Assembly: GCF_024713975.1 (NCBI RefSeq)
Contig: NC_091097.1
Location: 6,290,861 to 6,354,860 of the forward strand
Reading direction: 5' to 3'
Length of the DNA stretch: 64,000 nt
From: Paralichthys olivaceus
Lineage: Eukaryota; Chordata; Actinopteri; Pleuronectiformes; Paralichthyidae
Shown here piece after piece: positions 15,101-26,415 of the stretch. Position numbers and translations under genes: made by a program. Below the pieces are notes generated by a model, which saw only the letters and a program-made list of their open reading frames with translations, was not told the DNA's origin and did not search any database. Within the stretch, counting starts at the first letter, position 1. Every line of letters begins with the position of its first letter.

Positions 15101-15121
15101 TGCCCCACTGTCTGGATCCAT
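3112..15121 (-). CDS. setd1a: SETD1A histone H3K4 methyltransferase, C-terminus outside window
   Basis: Catalytic subunit of the SET1A/COMPASS complex, which methylates histone H3 lysine 4 at promoters in the nucleus. Sixteen coding exons: 14984-15121, 14801-14899, 14428-14698 (RRM, about residues 80-169), 13677-13813, 13283-13539, 11034-12711, 9309-10298, 8773-8940, 7793-7877, 7562-7704, 7199-7238, 6936-7116, 6783-6826, 4916-6213, 3417-3765, 3112-3293. Every junction keeps phase, giving 2020 codons. Diagnostic pieces: start [14 protein letters not shown] with VTFARLNDN and [51 protein letters not shown]; the HCF-1-binding EHNY near residue 1711; [21 protein letters not shown]; and the WDR5-binding WIN motif CARSEGYY near residue 1986. 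The YYxIS[RK]KEKDxYLD wording favours SETD1A over SETD1B. Exon 11034-12711 is low-complexity (Arg/Asp, His/Ser and Pro runs). Human SETD1A is 1707 aa, so the fish protein is longer. The SET domain is not in the window. Confidence 0.93.
3294..3416 (-). other. setd1a: U12-type (minor spliceosome) AT-AC intron of setd1a
   Basis: No GT donor fits the end of exon 3417-3765. On the minus strand the exon ends ..CACACGA and the intron opens with ATATCCTTTC, the U12 AT-AC donor consensus. A branch-like CCCTTGACC lies at 3305-3313, with the branch A at 3307, 13 bases before the intron end. The intron closes with ..GTGCAC. Splicing there gives THTITNLPNP, matching mammalian SETD1A HHTITNL. Using the nearby AG at 3299-3300 would not give this join. 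The intron is 123 bases. Confidence 0.85.
4225..4445 (-). repeat. Dispersed fish repeat copy (family 1), in setd1a intron
   Basis: Read on the minus strand this carries the same landmarks as the copy at 57594-57890: a CTTCCTCCCACAGTCC-type block and, further on, ACAGAGACAAACAACCA-type and ACATACAGAGAC blocks in complement. It is a diverged internal to 3' part of a teleost dispersed element with a tRNA-like head. No coding capacity. Confidence 0.6.
6350..6750 (-). repeat. SINE-like dispersed repeat (family 2), in setd1a intron
   Basis: On the minus strand it reads GACTCAGTAGAGTGCATACC, then ACAGTCCCCTTGTGAAACCA, then GGATCTGCACCAATTTGCAC, and ends with an AACCTCTGTGGTGGAAGTAA-like block. The same blocks in the same order recur at 35565-35720, 41910-42110, 61190-61330 and 62045-62250, so this is one dispersed family. 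Family name not known to me. Confidence 0.6.
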
Positions 15122-15379
15122 CCTACAACTGAGAGCCAAAGGGAAACCATGACTTTACACAGTGGTGCAGTGACAGTCTGGGAACAATAACCACAGCAGA
15201 ACCATCGCCAAGGGGAGTGAAGCTTCACAAATAAGATGCGTAATCATGATACATTGAGCTGAAATGCTGCGGTAATTATAGATAAAGTATATTTGGCCGC
15301 TGGCAGTAGGCACTTAGTAAAGTAACGTAACAATGAGCTGCGTCACATTAACTTAGCCAGATATCACCTGCTACGACTA

Positions 15380-16210
15380 GTATCTCATGATAGAAATATT
15401 CAACGCAGAATAAGATTTCAATTTAACAGAATAACAATCCTCGGCCATGATGCTGCGCGCTGTCAAAACAATGACCAGCGTTACGTCACTGGGCAGTTAG
15501 TTCAGCTAGCAACCTGCTGTTAGCACATGCTAACATGCACCAACAAAATGCAAAGAAGCCCACGTCTGTAAACATTTCACGTAAAATGCACGCCACCCCT
15601 GGTTCCGAGTTACTCCACAAAAGTAGCACGATCGATAATTATTGCGTTAGATACCGTTAACTGCTGTTAAATTACTTATACCACATCTCGCTTTAGCCCG
15701 AGCAAGTTAACCCTACAGAATGCTAATGCTAACTAGCACGAGCGTCCAGAGTCAAAACTGTGATCTTGTTGACCCTCCCGTCCACATCGGCAGCATTTAA
15801 TGAGCCGCATTCATGTCATGCATCTCTACACGCGGCTCTGGTGACTTGTTTTCGCCTAAATTCAGACCCCACCTCTTCGAGAGCTACTGCCCGCTCATCC
15901 GAAAGTGGCAGCCCGCCGCTACAGTGTAGGCAGCCGCGGCCAGGCCCGGGAGACGAACAAGAAAAACACTGAGACCCTAACAGAAACGGGACATCTCCGA
16001 CTCCGCGTTAAAACAAAACCAACCAGCTAAAATGGTGCCGCTATCATTCCGGTAGTTAGAGAAGACAACAGCGCGCCTTTCCGAGCCTCGAAGCCATTGT
16101 TTTCGCGTTAAAACCCAAATACTGATGAGAGAGCGGCCATCGCGTAACCAACCTGAAAGCCTCGCCTGTTCTCCATCAGTGTACGCGAATGCAGCCTCGG
16201 ATTTCTTACC
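15380..16210 (-). promoter_or_regulatory. setd1a: setd1a promoter / 5' UTR region
   Basis: A CpG-rich block upstream of the start codon at 15121, in sharp contrast to the AT-rich DNA beyond 16210. A possible 5' UTR exon ends at 16153 on the minus strand (..TTTCAG then GTTGGT). Its partner acceptor lies just before the ATG, where CTCTCAG and TTGTAG both occur within 20 bases of 15121. Short GCTAGC/GCTAAC words occur at about 15495-15540 and 15720-15740. The exact start site cannot be set from sequence alone. Confidence 0.5.
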
Positions 16211-18050
16211 GGCACTTTCTTCAAATCCTGTAACTGTGGAAAAAAATCATACAGCATAATAAAACGCTGAGAAAAAATATTTAGAAAATATACATATGTA
16301 ACACATGGCAAAAAAGAACTATTTTATTTTTTTGGTCGGATTTCTATACTTGAAAAGAATATGATCGAATCTGCTCATACGAACCCAAACCAAGGGAAAA
16401 AAACTACACCGCCCCCTAAAGGCTGAGTCGTGGCAGGTCGGCTAACTCAAAATATTTATCACACTTATTAACCCAGTAGTTGTAATATCTAATATATAAC
16501 ACAGACAACACTTAATAAAGTAATTGACTATATCGATTAAAATGTTCCGTATAACTGGTGTTAATAAAAGAGACTACAGATGGTTATTGCAATAGTGGAA
16601 GAAGTATTCAGATTCTTTAGGTAAAAGTAGCAACACTATTATCCACAAAATGCACTTAAAGTATCAGAACTAAAAGTGGTCGCAAAAATGGCCTGGTCAG
16701 CATTGTTATTATTATTATTATTATTATTAGTAGTATTATATTAATTTTACTGAAGCATAAACTATCTAATCTAAAATAATTGTATTTATTTTTCAAGTTG
16801 TATATGTTAGGTACACAAAGCATCACATAATCACATTAAGTAAAATAGAAAGGCTCTGAGTAAATTCACAAGATCTGGATTTTCAAGATACATGCTACAT
16901 ACTATTCCCTGAGAAATCAGTGAAATCGTAAAAAAAAATAAAAAAAAATCCTATCTTACAATGTTAAAGAAAGTGAAAAAATAAATCCTGGCTCCACACT
17001 AACATTTAATGGATTCTTGCTTGGACCCTGTTGCACCTCATGGATCTGAACCTGTGTCCTGAAGGTATTATTGAAAAGTGGCAGTTATGATGATGCATGT
17101 TTGGCGATACATTTGAGCTCAGAGAGGTTCGGCGTGGGAGGACCTGTTATCTTGGCAGCAGTATGGGTTATGGATGTTAGTTACAGAGAGGTATGACTGC
17201 TTTTTTTTTTAACCTCGTTTATATAGGTGTGGTTAGCCTAGACAGAAACGCCTGTCTGTTGTTGAATACTGCTGATTTCACTCAACGTCCTCATTAGGGC
17301 TCACTCTCGCTAGTGTTTGTATTTATTACGTAACTATATCATCCACATTGTCCATGCAGAAGAACCAACCCCCATAAAAAACAAGAACTGCACATTAAAA
17401 CCTCCATGGGAGTATTGGATAGCATTCGTTTTAGAAATCTATCCAGAACTAGCATCTGAGGGTATGTCCACAACATCGAGATTTATGAAACTTCATTCTG
17501 TATCATCTACACCATTAAAGTTTCAGATCACAGGTGGACACTACTATACTGTGCAGTTTAAACACTTCAGCTCACCTGTATTATCTAGTTAATAACTTAT
17601 GAGTTCAGTTTTTGAGTGAGTTCAGTATATTCCATGGCAACTTCAGAGACCGTGTGATTCATTATATCAGACTTACATTACAAAAACCTGACTAGACAGA
17701 GATATCATTGCCTCTTACAGCTTGTAAAAAGACGACCACACTTATGTAACTAAATCTAGTTCAGGCTCTGCTGACACTACTATAAGTTAAATTAAGCATC
17801 ACGCCTCTGGTGCCTTTTTTAGACCCTCACTCTTTACTGCTGGTACCAAGAGTTCTGTGTATCAGTTACTAGATTGCACAGTACTATAACTGTCATGGTA
17901 GTTCAATTACTACACTACTATTCAATGACAAACAGGGAATATTTAATTCACAAATCATCAGTAATCACCAATTACCTTATAAATCTAATTAATCACTTGA
18001 GATTTTCAACTAAAAAAACAAACAAGAGACAGTATTCCAACAGACTCCAG
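16211..18050. other. Intergenic, setd1a to ccdc47
   Basis: AT-rich DNA without a supportable gene. It contains a short (ATT)n run at about 16704-16735 and a fragment resembling the tail of repeat family 2 near 16905-16945 (CCCTGAGAAATCAGTGAAAT). The rest shows nothing recognisable. The ccdc47 3' UTR probably starts to intrude around 18050, where a minus-strand AATAAA is found at 18055-18060. Confidence 0.5.
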
Positions 18051-18428
18051 TGCACTTTATTATGTTTGCTCAGAAATTCATTATAAACAGCCTGCAAGAA
18101 ACAAACTTTAATAAAAAAAATAGTTTAAAAACATCATCGAGCTACACAGCTTTCAAACAAGAGCTTTGATTAGACAGTTTTAGTGAAAAGTAAAAGTTGA
18201 TATCCTGGTATAATTTGATGGTGAAAAAAAGTCCCTCTCAGTCATTAAGCTTTAGCCACACCAAATGGAGCAGGTGGTGACACAAGCAGCAAAGCTTTAC
18301 ACACCCAGAGGCACAGGATGTCTGTTTGGAGCCGGAGCGACCATGAGCCAGAGCTGTAGTGAGAGAAGCTGGAGAAAACTGAGCACTACTTCCGTGTGTG
18401 CTTGTATCTCAATCCCTGTGGTGGCATT

Positions 18429-21400
18429 TCACATGGCTTTTACTTTGATTTGCTTCATCTTCATCTGCTTCTTCTCAATCTTCTTCTGCTCACGTCGCTG
18501 GGCTGCTTCCTGAAAGACAAAATTGAATATTAGAGATGCAAAACTTTTCTTAACTCCATCTTAAATCTATGAAACTCTATCCTTAATTGTGGGGTTTTCT
18601 TTAAAAAGCACTAACTTTTTCCCTCGTTTGTCAAGGGTCCGATGAGTAAATTGAATCAACTCTCATGTTTGTATGGTAAATATGTAGCAAGCAGCCAGTT
18701 AGCTCTGCTCAATAGGTCACAAAATACAGAAATGGCAAATTGTCATCTCAAACCATCTTAGCAATGGATGCAAAACTTGAATTTACAAAAAGAATACAAA
18801 TATGTACAAGCCTTACACATTTAAGACAGCTTTTGGTGATAAGGGACAACATTGGTGTTAATTTGATAAATACAAAAAGAGGTGATTTCCACAGCAGAAT
18901 TTATGAGTTATGTCTAAATCTATCCCTGAGCTGGAAAGAGAATAATCATAATTCCCACAATGTTGAGCTATTCCTTATAATTTCTTATTTCAGACCTCCA
19001 GGCGACGTTGTCTCTCAGGGTCCTCCTCATTCATGATTCTCTCCTTCTCGGCTCTCTTCTTCTCCTCCCTGCGAGTCTGTGCTGCCTCCTGGCGCTGAGC
19101 GTGAGTCTGCTTCAGAAAGTTCTCCTCCACCCGGGCCCGGTTCCTGTCAGCTTTCTGTTTGCCCTAAATATACAGAGGAGGATAAAGTGAGTAATAGCTA
19201 CTTAAACCTTCAATCAAAAATTTGGGTGCACCATGTGCCACCAGAGCATTTGAATCTTGCTCACCTCCCTGTTGAGTCTGAGTTTCTTGACTTTATCGAT
19301 GCTGTAGATCACCATGTTCATGAGAGGAAGCAGAGAGTCCATGTCTTTGGGAGAGGTGTTGCCCATACCAGGCACTACAAACACACACCAAAAACATTAA
19401 GTATTTACAAAACCCACCAGTAAAGTCAAATAATGGAGTGCAGGAGAGACAGAATGTTCACCATTAAATGTAAACAGCAGCGTCTTCTTGGTCTCAGGCA
19501 GCTTTAAGGGCTGACCCTCCCTGACAAGACAAAACAGTAACTATTAGCACCAGAGAGAAAACAAGAAAATGTTTCATAACTTGCAGTTGAAAGATTAAAA
19601 AGGTGGCGTGAATTATACTCACTCTTGCATAACTTTTGGACCTGAAAATTGGTCCGAGAAATGGATGGACTCGATCTTGTCAGCATTGTTGGTGATGTAA
19701 TGTACCATCTAAAAAATAATCAAATGGATCCAAAGGCAAACTTGTCAACGGAGAGTTGTATTTAAGTACAGGAAGCTGTTACAAGCCAAAATTTTAAGAA
19801 ATGCCTCTCAAATCTTCAGAATCCTTTTAGATACTTTTATAAGAATGTGAGACAAGGGTCAAAATAAAAAATAGAAGACTTCACCTTGTTGTCCATCACT
19901 CCATCTGTGACCTCACCCATCTCACTAAGAATAGACAGTGACTCAGGGAGCCCATACTTGGCCCCGGACTTGGGCTTGTCACCGCAGAACTCACTCTGAG
20001 AAAAAAATGAAGAAGAGACGTCAAAATTAAACATAGATTATACTGTCACAGGCGGAACAGAAATAAACAATTTAATTCATTTGTGTGGTTATAAAATCCA
20101 AAGTGCAGCATCTGTTAAACAAACGTTATAAAGGATATTTACCAAGTCCTGCATCTCCTTCTGAAGTCTTGCCATTGCCTTCTTAGTGCCCACAGCAAAA
20201 ACAAAAGTGTCCATGTCCTCATCATTTAGAGTCACTTTTATTTGCTACAAACCAGCAGACAGATGTTGTGGGTTAGGAAAAGAGTAACTGTGATAATACT
20301 CATATAGTCTATAATTTGAATTCCACTTCAAAGATTCCAAACAGTCAATGTTTGACAGACACGTACTACTTGGTCACCGGCAGGCCTCATCATCCTGGCC
20401 AGAACATTGAGCAGGTCCTGCCTCTTAAGAAACTGAAAAGAAAAGAAATATATTACACAACGCTATATTTAACACAATGCACTAAAAAAACAAACACAAA
20501 CATATCGTAACACAACTCCCATACCTTGAGTTGGATCAGCATGCCTTCACAGCAAACACGTCCAGAGCACCACAGGTTGTAGATGTGTTCATTTTCCTGA
20601 TTCAGCTTCCCGGTGCTCACTGCTTCTTTACTAGTGCCATCATCACCTTCACAAACAAATTACTGACATTTAACTGACTGCCCCCGTTGAACCATATGGC
20701 TGTGACCACAGACGCAGTTGATGTACACAACAGGGGAAAAAAAACGTGGAAGAACTCACCCACTAGTGCAAAGTTGCTCTCTAGAAGTTCTCTGTGTGAG
20801 TTAAACCAGGCCTGTGCGAGGCGGCTGTTTTTATTCTTGCCAATGATATAGTTCATGATGTAGGCCAGCAGGCCAGTCACCATCAGAATCTCCATGTAGT
20901 AACTCTCCCAGCTGTTCTGCAGATGTGCAGGAACCTACAGAGAAACAGTGGGTGGTGCATCAGTATCAGTGTGAATAAGGTGATGTTAGATTATGACAGT
21001 TGAAATAAATTGCACAAATCCTATATAAGAGCAGCTACAAACAGGCAACCGAAACTCTTTGCACATGTAGAGCCTAAGCAGATCACAATTAGCTCGGATC
21101 TCTACTCTGAGAAGATTTTAACAATAAGACCAGCTTACTGTGTGGATTATCAGAGGGTCCTTCATGGAGTGGCTGGTCTTGTCCTTGTCTCCAATCCCCT
21201 CAAACTCTTCCTGGTCATAATTGCTGTACATATCTTGATCCTGTGGAAACACGAAATTAGTTTTGCTAAAGTTTCTGTATAAATTAATATAACAGCATAA
21301 ATATATTGAATAACAATTTATTACCAAAACTCTTCCCATGAATTAAGATGTAAACAAAGATTTTTAAAAAAGGACAAACCTGTGTTTCAGAGTCCTCAAA

Positions 21401-21670
21401 GCCATCCTGGCCATCCTCCAGTTCCACGGTGGCTTCATCTTCGTCCTCATCCTCATCAGGCTGCGAGGACTGGGAGACTCGGGGCGGAGGGTCAGTTTCG
21501 GCCTCAGCTGCCTGATCCTCATTCATGTCCTCAAACTCAGCAAAGTCATTGTCATCGAAGTCTGCTATGTCCTCGCCATCATCAAAGTCATCATTGTAAC
21601 GGCCTCTTGTGACAGGAAAGACCAGAAGGAGGAGCAGCGCAGGTACCAGGAGGAGATAAGCACTTCGCAT
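18429..21670 (-). CDS. ccdc47: CCDC47 (calumin), ER membrane PAT-complex subunit
   Basis: An ER membrane protein that, with Asterix, forms the PAT complex assisting insertion of multi-span proteins; also linked to ER calcium handling. Twelve coding exons: 21380-21670, 21139-21240, 20760-20934, 20525-20646, 20367-20432, 20143-20244, 19885-19995, 19623-19708, 19462-19520, 19265-19374, 18996-19163, 18429-18509. They give 490 aa (human 483). Visible parts: signal peptide (about residues 1-22); an acidic luminal stretch with [11 protein letters not shown]; a membrane segment [18 protein letters not shown] (about 147-164); the conserved cytosolic body with [18 protein letters not shown] and [17 protein letters not shown]; and a charged C-terminal coiled coil ending [10 protein letters not shown]. 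The ATG lies eight bases inside its exon, so a separate 5' UTR exon is required. Exon 20367-20432 has overlapping donors (GTAGTACGT); the next exon starts with CAA and fixes the inner one. Confidence 0.96.
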
Positions 21671-22704
21671 TGTCGGACCTGAATGAATGAGAAACAGCAG
21701 AGTGTAAAAGAAGAAACAAAAATAAGGGTGTTTAAAGGGCAACAGGGGAAGGTCATATCGAGAGATTTTACATGTAGAATACAACTACAAAAAAAAAAAT
21801 CATACAGTGTTTGAAAATAAGGATGTGAAATAGGTCAAGGCACTACATGTTGCAACTTGCACAGGATTATGTTCATGTTCCAGTGACTTTGAAGCACTTG
21901 CAATGATTATATGATAGAAACCTAAAAAGCGTGGTGATTATTTCAACCTGTTATCACTTCAAGGCACCTTGTGTAATATTTAACATTGGTCCAAACTGGG
22001 CCACTGACAGTTAAACTGTGACAGAGTGCAGGTTAAACAGGTCATATAGCACAGCAACAAACCAGTCCCTGCTCACACAGTGGGAGTTCACGTGATGACC
22101 CCCACAGACCAGATGATCCCTGCAGATAGAGACTGACTAGCAGGAATAAATGAGCTCTAGTACAACTCCACTGAGAAACATTGTTTAAATGAGAACTCAT
22201 TTCCAGTGGTGTGCTGGTGTGAAGCTATCAATAAATCCACAGGAGATATCGTGTTGACCTAGTGCCACTGCTGGGGCAACATACAGACTTAGCTAAGTAG
22301 CCGTGTGTGGCTAAATCCGGTTAAAATTCAACCAGAAACCCGCACCAACTAACTTCAGCTAACACTGGCGACATACTTGCTAACAGGCTAAGTTAGCGGA
22401 TAGTGTTTGACTTTGTTCGCTTGCGTAGTGACACTTGAGACAAAGCTAAAGGATATATAAAGTAGGATTGAACCACAAGCTGTATATCACATTGTCCGAC
22501 CCATCCCCCAGCACCCTCTCACTTTATTATTAGCTGTTAGCCAATCTGGCATTAGCATGCTAGCGGTGGCTAAGTAGCACGGGACCATGATGCGAGCAAC
22601 GCACCTCCGATCCTGAGCGGAGAACGGCCGTTTGTCTCACTGACACGACTCAGAGACGGAGGCGCAACAAACAACGAAATGACAACATGTCTACGTGACC
22701 TTAC

Positions 22705-22860
22705 CTCGAGAGTCTCTGTCAGTAAACGTGACGCTGGCTGAGCTACGCCTGAACTGTCCTTGTAGTGACGTCCAGGAGGCACGGGGATATTCTTTCAAAG
22801 TAAAAGCATGGTAGCTAGCTGGTGTCTCGAGCCGGATATCACGTGACCACCGTCTCTCCT
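22705..22860 (-). promoter_or_regulatory. ccdc47: ccdc47 5' UTR exon and promoter
   Basis: On the minus strand a strong donor (CTCGAG then GTAAGG) ends a non-coding exon at 22705, and the matching acceptor is at 21678, eight bases before the ATG. Just upstream is TCACGTGA (22839-22846), a perfect USF/TFE-type E-box, and farther up an ETS-type CCGGAAGT at about 22894. GCTAGC words surround the site. The start site is inferred. Confidence 0.55.
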
Positions 22861-23694
22861 GCGTAATTATCAAGTTTTATTTTGCAGGTTTCTACCGGAA
22901 GTTTTGTATGCTGCCCTATTTGATTATAAGTCTGTAGTGCCGCCGGTGGTCATAGCGCGTAACTACAGCTACGACAGTTATTACAGATAGAGTTAAATAT
23001 AATTCATGATCATAAATATATATGTGGACATGTACAAACCAGTTGTCACAATAATTATAAATTATACTCATTATAATGAACGTAATATAATACTCCAAAC
23101 AGACATCTAGGACACATAACACTACTTACTGACAATGTAATAACAATAGGACTGCAACAAATAAAGGAAATTGTATAGCATTCAAATCAAATTGAGATGG
23201 GAACCGAACCAATGATATATAATTAAATAAACAAATAGATAAATTAAAGTATTTAATTTATAGTATAATATGATTGGAATATTATGCTTGCATATGTCTT
23301 ATAAAGACACTTTCATTCATTATCTGTTTATTTATAGAATCATCATTTTTGAGACTACATTTCAAAAGTAAGATCTTACTTTTAGGAAAATCTGACGATT
23401 TTATAAAAAAAAAAAGAAAAAAGAAAGAAAAAGAAAGAAAACCCCAAACCGGAAGTCTCTTGTTCTTAGTTCAACTTGACAGTTATTCTGAGCATAACGA
23501 AGCGATGCAACTCTTTGTTGGGTGAAGTGGTGAGAAATCTTCCTCCGGAACAACATTCGCTGGATTAAATGCTCCTCTTCACATCGCAGGCTGACATCTG
23601 TTCTTGTCAGTTGCAGTAACGGGACATAGTCTGCGCAGAAGAGCACTTATTTCATAGTTAGCTAACGCTAGCGTGCTAGCTGCAGTTCGGGGGG
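22861..23694. promoter_or_regulatory. ccdc47/dcaf7 divergent intergenic region
   Basis: Separates two divergent genes. The centre (about 22930-23440) is very AT-rich with a polypurine run at 23402-23440. The dcaf7 side has CCGGAAGT (ETS-type) near 23449 and a GC-richer 5' UTR from about 23500, with GCTAACGCTAGCGTGCTAGC at 23661-23680. No gene is visible between the two promoters. Confidence 0.5.
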
Positions 23695-26415
23695 ATGTCG
23701 CTCCACGGTAAAAGAAAAGAAATCTACAAATACGAGGCGCCATGGACGGTGTATGCGATGAACTGGAGCGTCCGGCCCGACAAACGCTTTCGACTGGCAC
23801 TCGGGAGCTTTGTGGAGGAATACAACAACAAGGTGCGTAGTGTGGTGTGGATGTGGCCATTTATTAGCCGCGGCTAAAGATGGAAGCGTTGGCGAGCTAA
23901 TGCTAATGCTAGCCGTCCAGCGCAGCACTTCGGCGTAAAATCCCAGTTTTGTTGTCACTCCACACTAACACATAAGTACCCATGTGTAAAAATGCACCAG
24001 GTGTAGTTCGTGTTTTTAGTTCCACTGACCCGTATCAACGTCATTCTCAGGACATGTTATTCCCAGTCCTCGTTGCTCAGTGAAAAGTCATTGGACTCGT
24101 GTTAGAACTGGAGTTAATGTGTTTGCGCCATCACAGGTTCAGCTGGTGGGTCTGGAGGAGGAGAGCTCAGAGTTTGTCTGCAGGAACACGTTTGACCACC
24201 CGTACCCCACCACCAAGATCATGTGGATACCCGACACCAAGGGGGTTTACCCGGACCTGTTGGCCACCAGTGGAGACTACCTGCGCATCTGGAGGGTAGG
24301 AAGTCTGCTCTGGAGATGTGTATTATGTCTCTCATGTTCATCGGATCCCACAGAAAGATCAGAACAAACACGTGGCAGGCAACACCAACAAGCACTGTCT
24401 GTTTTGTTGAAGTCATAAAAAGCTGTGCAGTCGACAGCCACTGCTTTACAAAAGCTATTTAAAGCACACTGCAGCATTGGAGCACACATTCCTTCATAAC
24501 CATGGACATACTCGCTGTCATTTATTCTGTTTCATTCATTTACCGTTTGGCTGCTAGAAATATTCTCCAACAAATGTGTTGTGTAGACTTGTTTTTGATC
24601 AAATTTGAAATCATAGTCTTATTCTTAAATGTCTTGTGTGTCCCTGTGGACACCAGTTTCAACAGACATAGAATCAGCATTTAAAAAACCAGGGGATACT
24701 TTTGTGCAAAAGAGACATATCTGTCAGTTATCGATCACACCCTGAAGTAGTGATGGTGTTTCGGGGATACGATCATTTTGTGCACTGCTTCAGCTTGGCC
24801 AGATAGTTGTGAAATGGTCATATTGACTTGACATCGGTCATAATTCAATTCCTTTGCATTTGTCTTTCAGGTCAGCGACACAGAGACGCGCCTTGAATGT
24901 TTGCTGAACAACAACAAGAACTCAGACTTCTGTGCACCCCTCACCTCTTTTGACTGGAATGAAGTTGATCCCAATCTGCTGGGTAAGAAATCCCCTGTAA
25001 TGATTCATAGTTGGTTAGAAAGCTAGAGCTTAATCCTTCATGGATGAAGTTTGAGTTTCTAAGGTATGGATTCAATCTGCAGGCACTTCCAGCATTGACA
25101 CCACCTGCACCATCTGGGGACTGGAGACCGGTCAGGTGCTAGGGCGAGTTAACCTGGTCTCTGGACATGTGAAGACTCAGCTGATCGCTCATGACAAAGA
25201 GGTGTGTGTCTGTCTGCACTGCAAATTGAAGTGTGGTTGTGCTCACAGCCTAAAAGAACATTTACTTTAATGTCTTCCTGTGTGTTTGTCAGGTGTATGA
25301 CATTGCGTTCAGCCGTGCAGGAGGCGGCAGAGATATGTTTGCCTCTGTTGGGGCTGACGGGTCTGTCCGCATGTTTGACCTCCGACACCTGGAACACAGC
25401 ACCATCATCTATGAAGACCCCCAGCACCACCCGCTTCTCCGCCTCTGCTGGAACAAGCAGGACCCCAACTACCTGGCCACGATGGCCATGGACGGCATGG
25501 AGGTCAGTTTGCTGTGACTGTCTTTTTGAATTAAGATTGAAAAACCATAAAAAAAAATACATATTGCTGAGAAAAAAATCCATGTAAACATAGTAAAATG
25601 TAAAGATCAATCAAACAATCACATTTAAATTTTATAACCAATATTTCCAATTTGCTGCATATGGCACAACTATCTGCACAAGGTGCAACATCTGACCCGA
25701 GCTCCAACTAGAGTGAGGAAACGCAAACAAAAGACCAGGGGGAAAAACACAGAAACCTCAGAGAGATCCCTCTCCCAGAATAGACAGAAGTACAATAGAT
25801 GTGGCTTGTAACAGAGCACATCTACAAAATAGCAATATTTACAACATTCATCAGAGGAATGGAAGGAAGATCATGTGGTAAAATCAAAAGCTCCAAGCAA
25901 CAGCTCTATATATAATCTATCATTTTTTGTGTGTAATAGGTGGTCATCCTGGATGTACGTGTGCCGTGCACACCAGTGGCTCGGCTCAACAACCATCGCG
26001 CCTGTGTTAACGGCATCGCCTGGGCCCCCCACTCCTCGTGTCACATCTGCACTGCAGGTAAGCAGACACTGAGGCCTAAAGGGGCACTTTGATGAAACAC
26101 CACGAGAGGGTGGAGGGTTTGTAGCTTTAGATACTGGACCAGAGAGACATAAAATACAATCCAGACAGATTAGCCTCTTGGAAATGAACAAGGGAGCTGT
26201 GTTGTTTCTTATACTTTTCTTCTAATGGTCTTCTTCCCTCAGCTGACGACCACCAGGCCCTGATCTGGGACATTCAGCAGATGCCACGGGCCATTGAGGA
26301 TCCCATCCTGGCCTACACTGCTGAAGGGGAGATCAACAACGTGCAGTGGGCCTCCACACAGCCAGACTGGATCGCCATCTGCTACAACAACTGCCTGGAG
26401 ATCCTGCGTGTCTAA
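23695..26415 (+). CDS. dcaf7: DCAF7 (WDR68/HAN11) WD40 scaffold protein
   Basis: A WD40 beta-propeller that serves as adaptor for DYRK1A/HIPK2 kinases and as a CUL4-DDB1 associated factor; in fish it is needed for craniofacial development (family knowledge). Seven exons: 23695-23832, 24137-24295, 24871-24982, 25083-25201, 25293-25502, 25940-26057, 26243-26415. The protein is 342 aa, the same length as human. Visible landmarks: start [19 protein letters not shown]-type repeats with [32 protein letters not shown] and [12 protein letters not shown]; and the C-terminus [12 protein letters not shown]. It lies head-to-head with ccdc47 and tail-to-tail with kcnh6. Family members are almost invariant among vertebrates, so the call is secure. 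Confidence 0.97.

Noticed and set aside
16205..16240. Small exon-like stretch with acceptor and donor (GATTTGAAGAAAGTGCCG) upstream of setd1a
   Set aside because: Too short to judge; the match to the LQD wording of SETD1A is probably chance, and the true start codon at 15121 gives a complete N-terminus.
25650..25860. Slightly GC-richer, repeat-like segment in a dcaf7 intron
   Set aside because: Suggestive of a dispersed element, but no second copy in this window and no coding frame; not listed as a feature.
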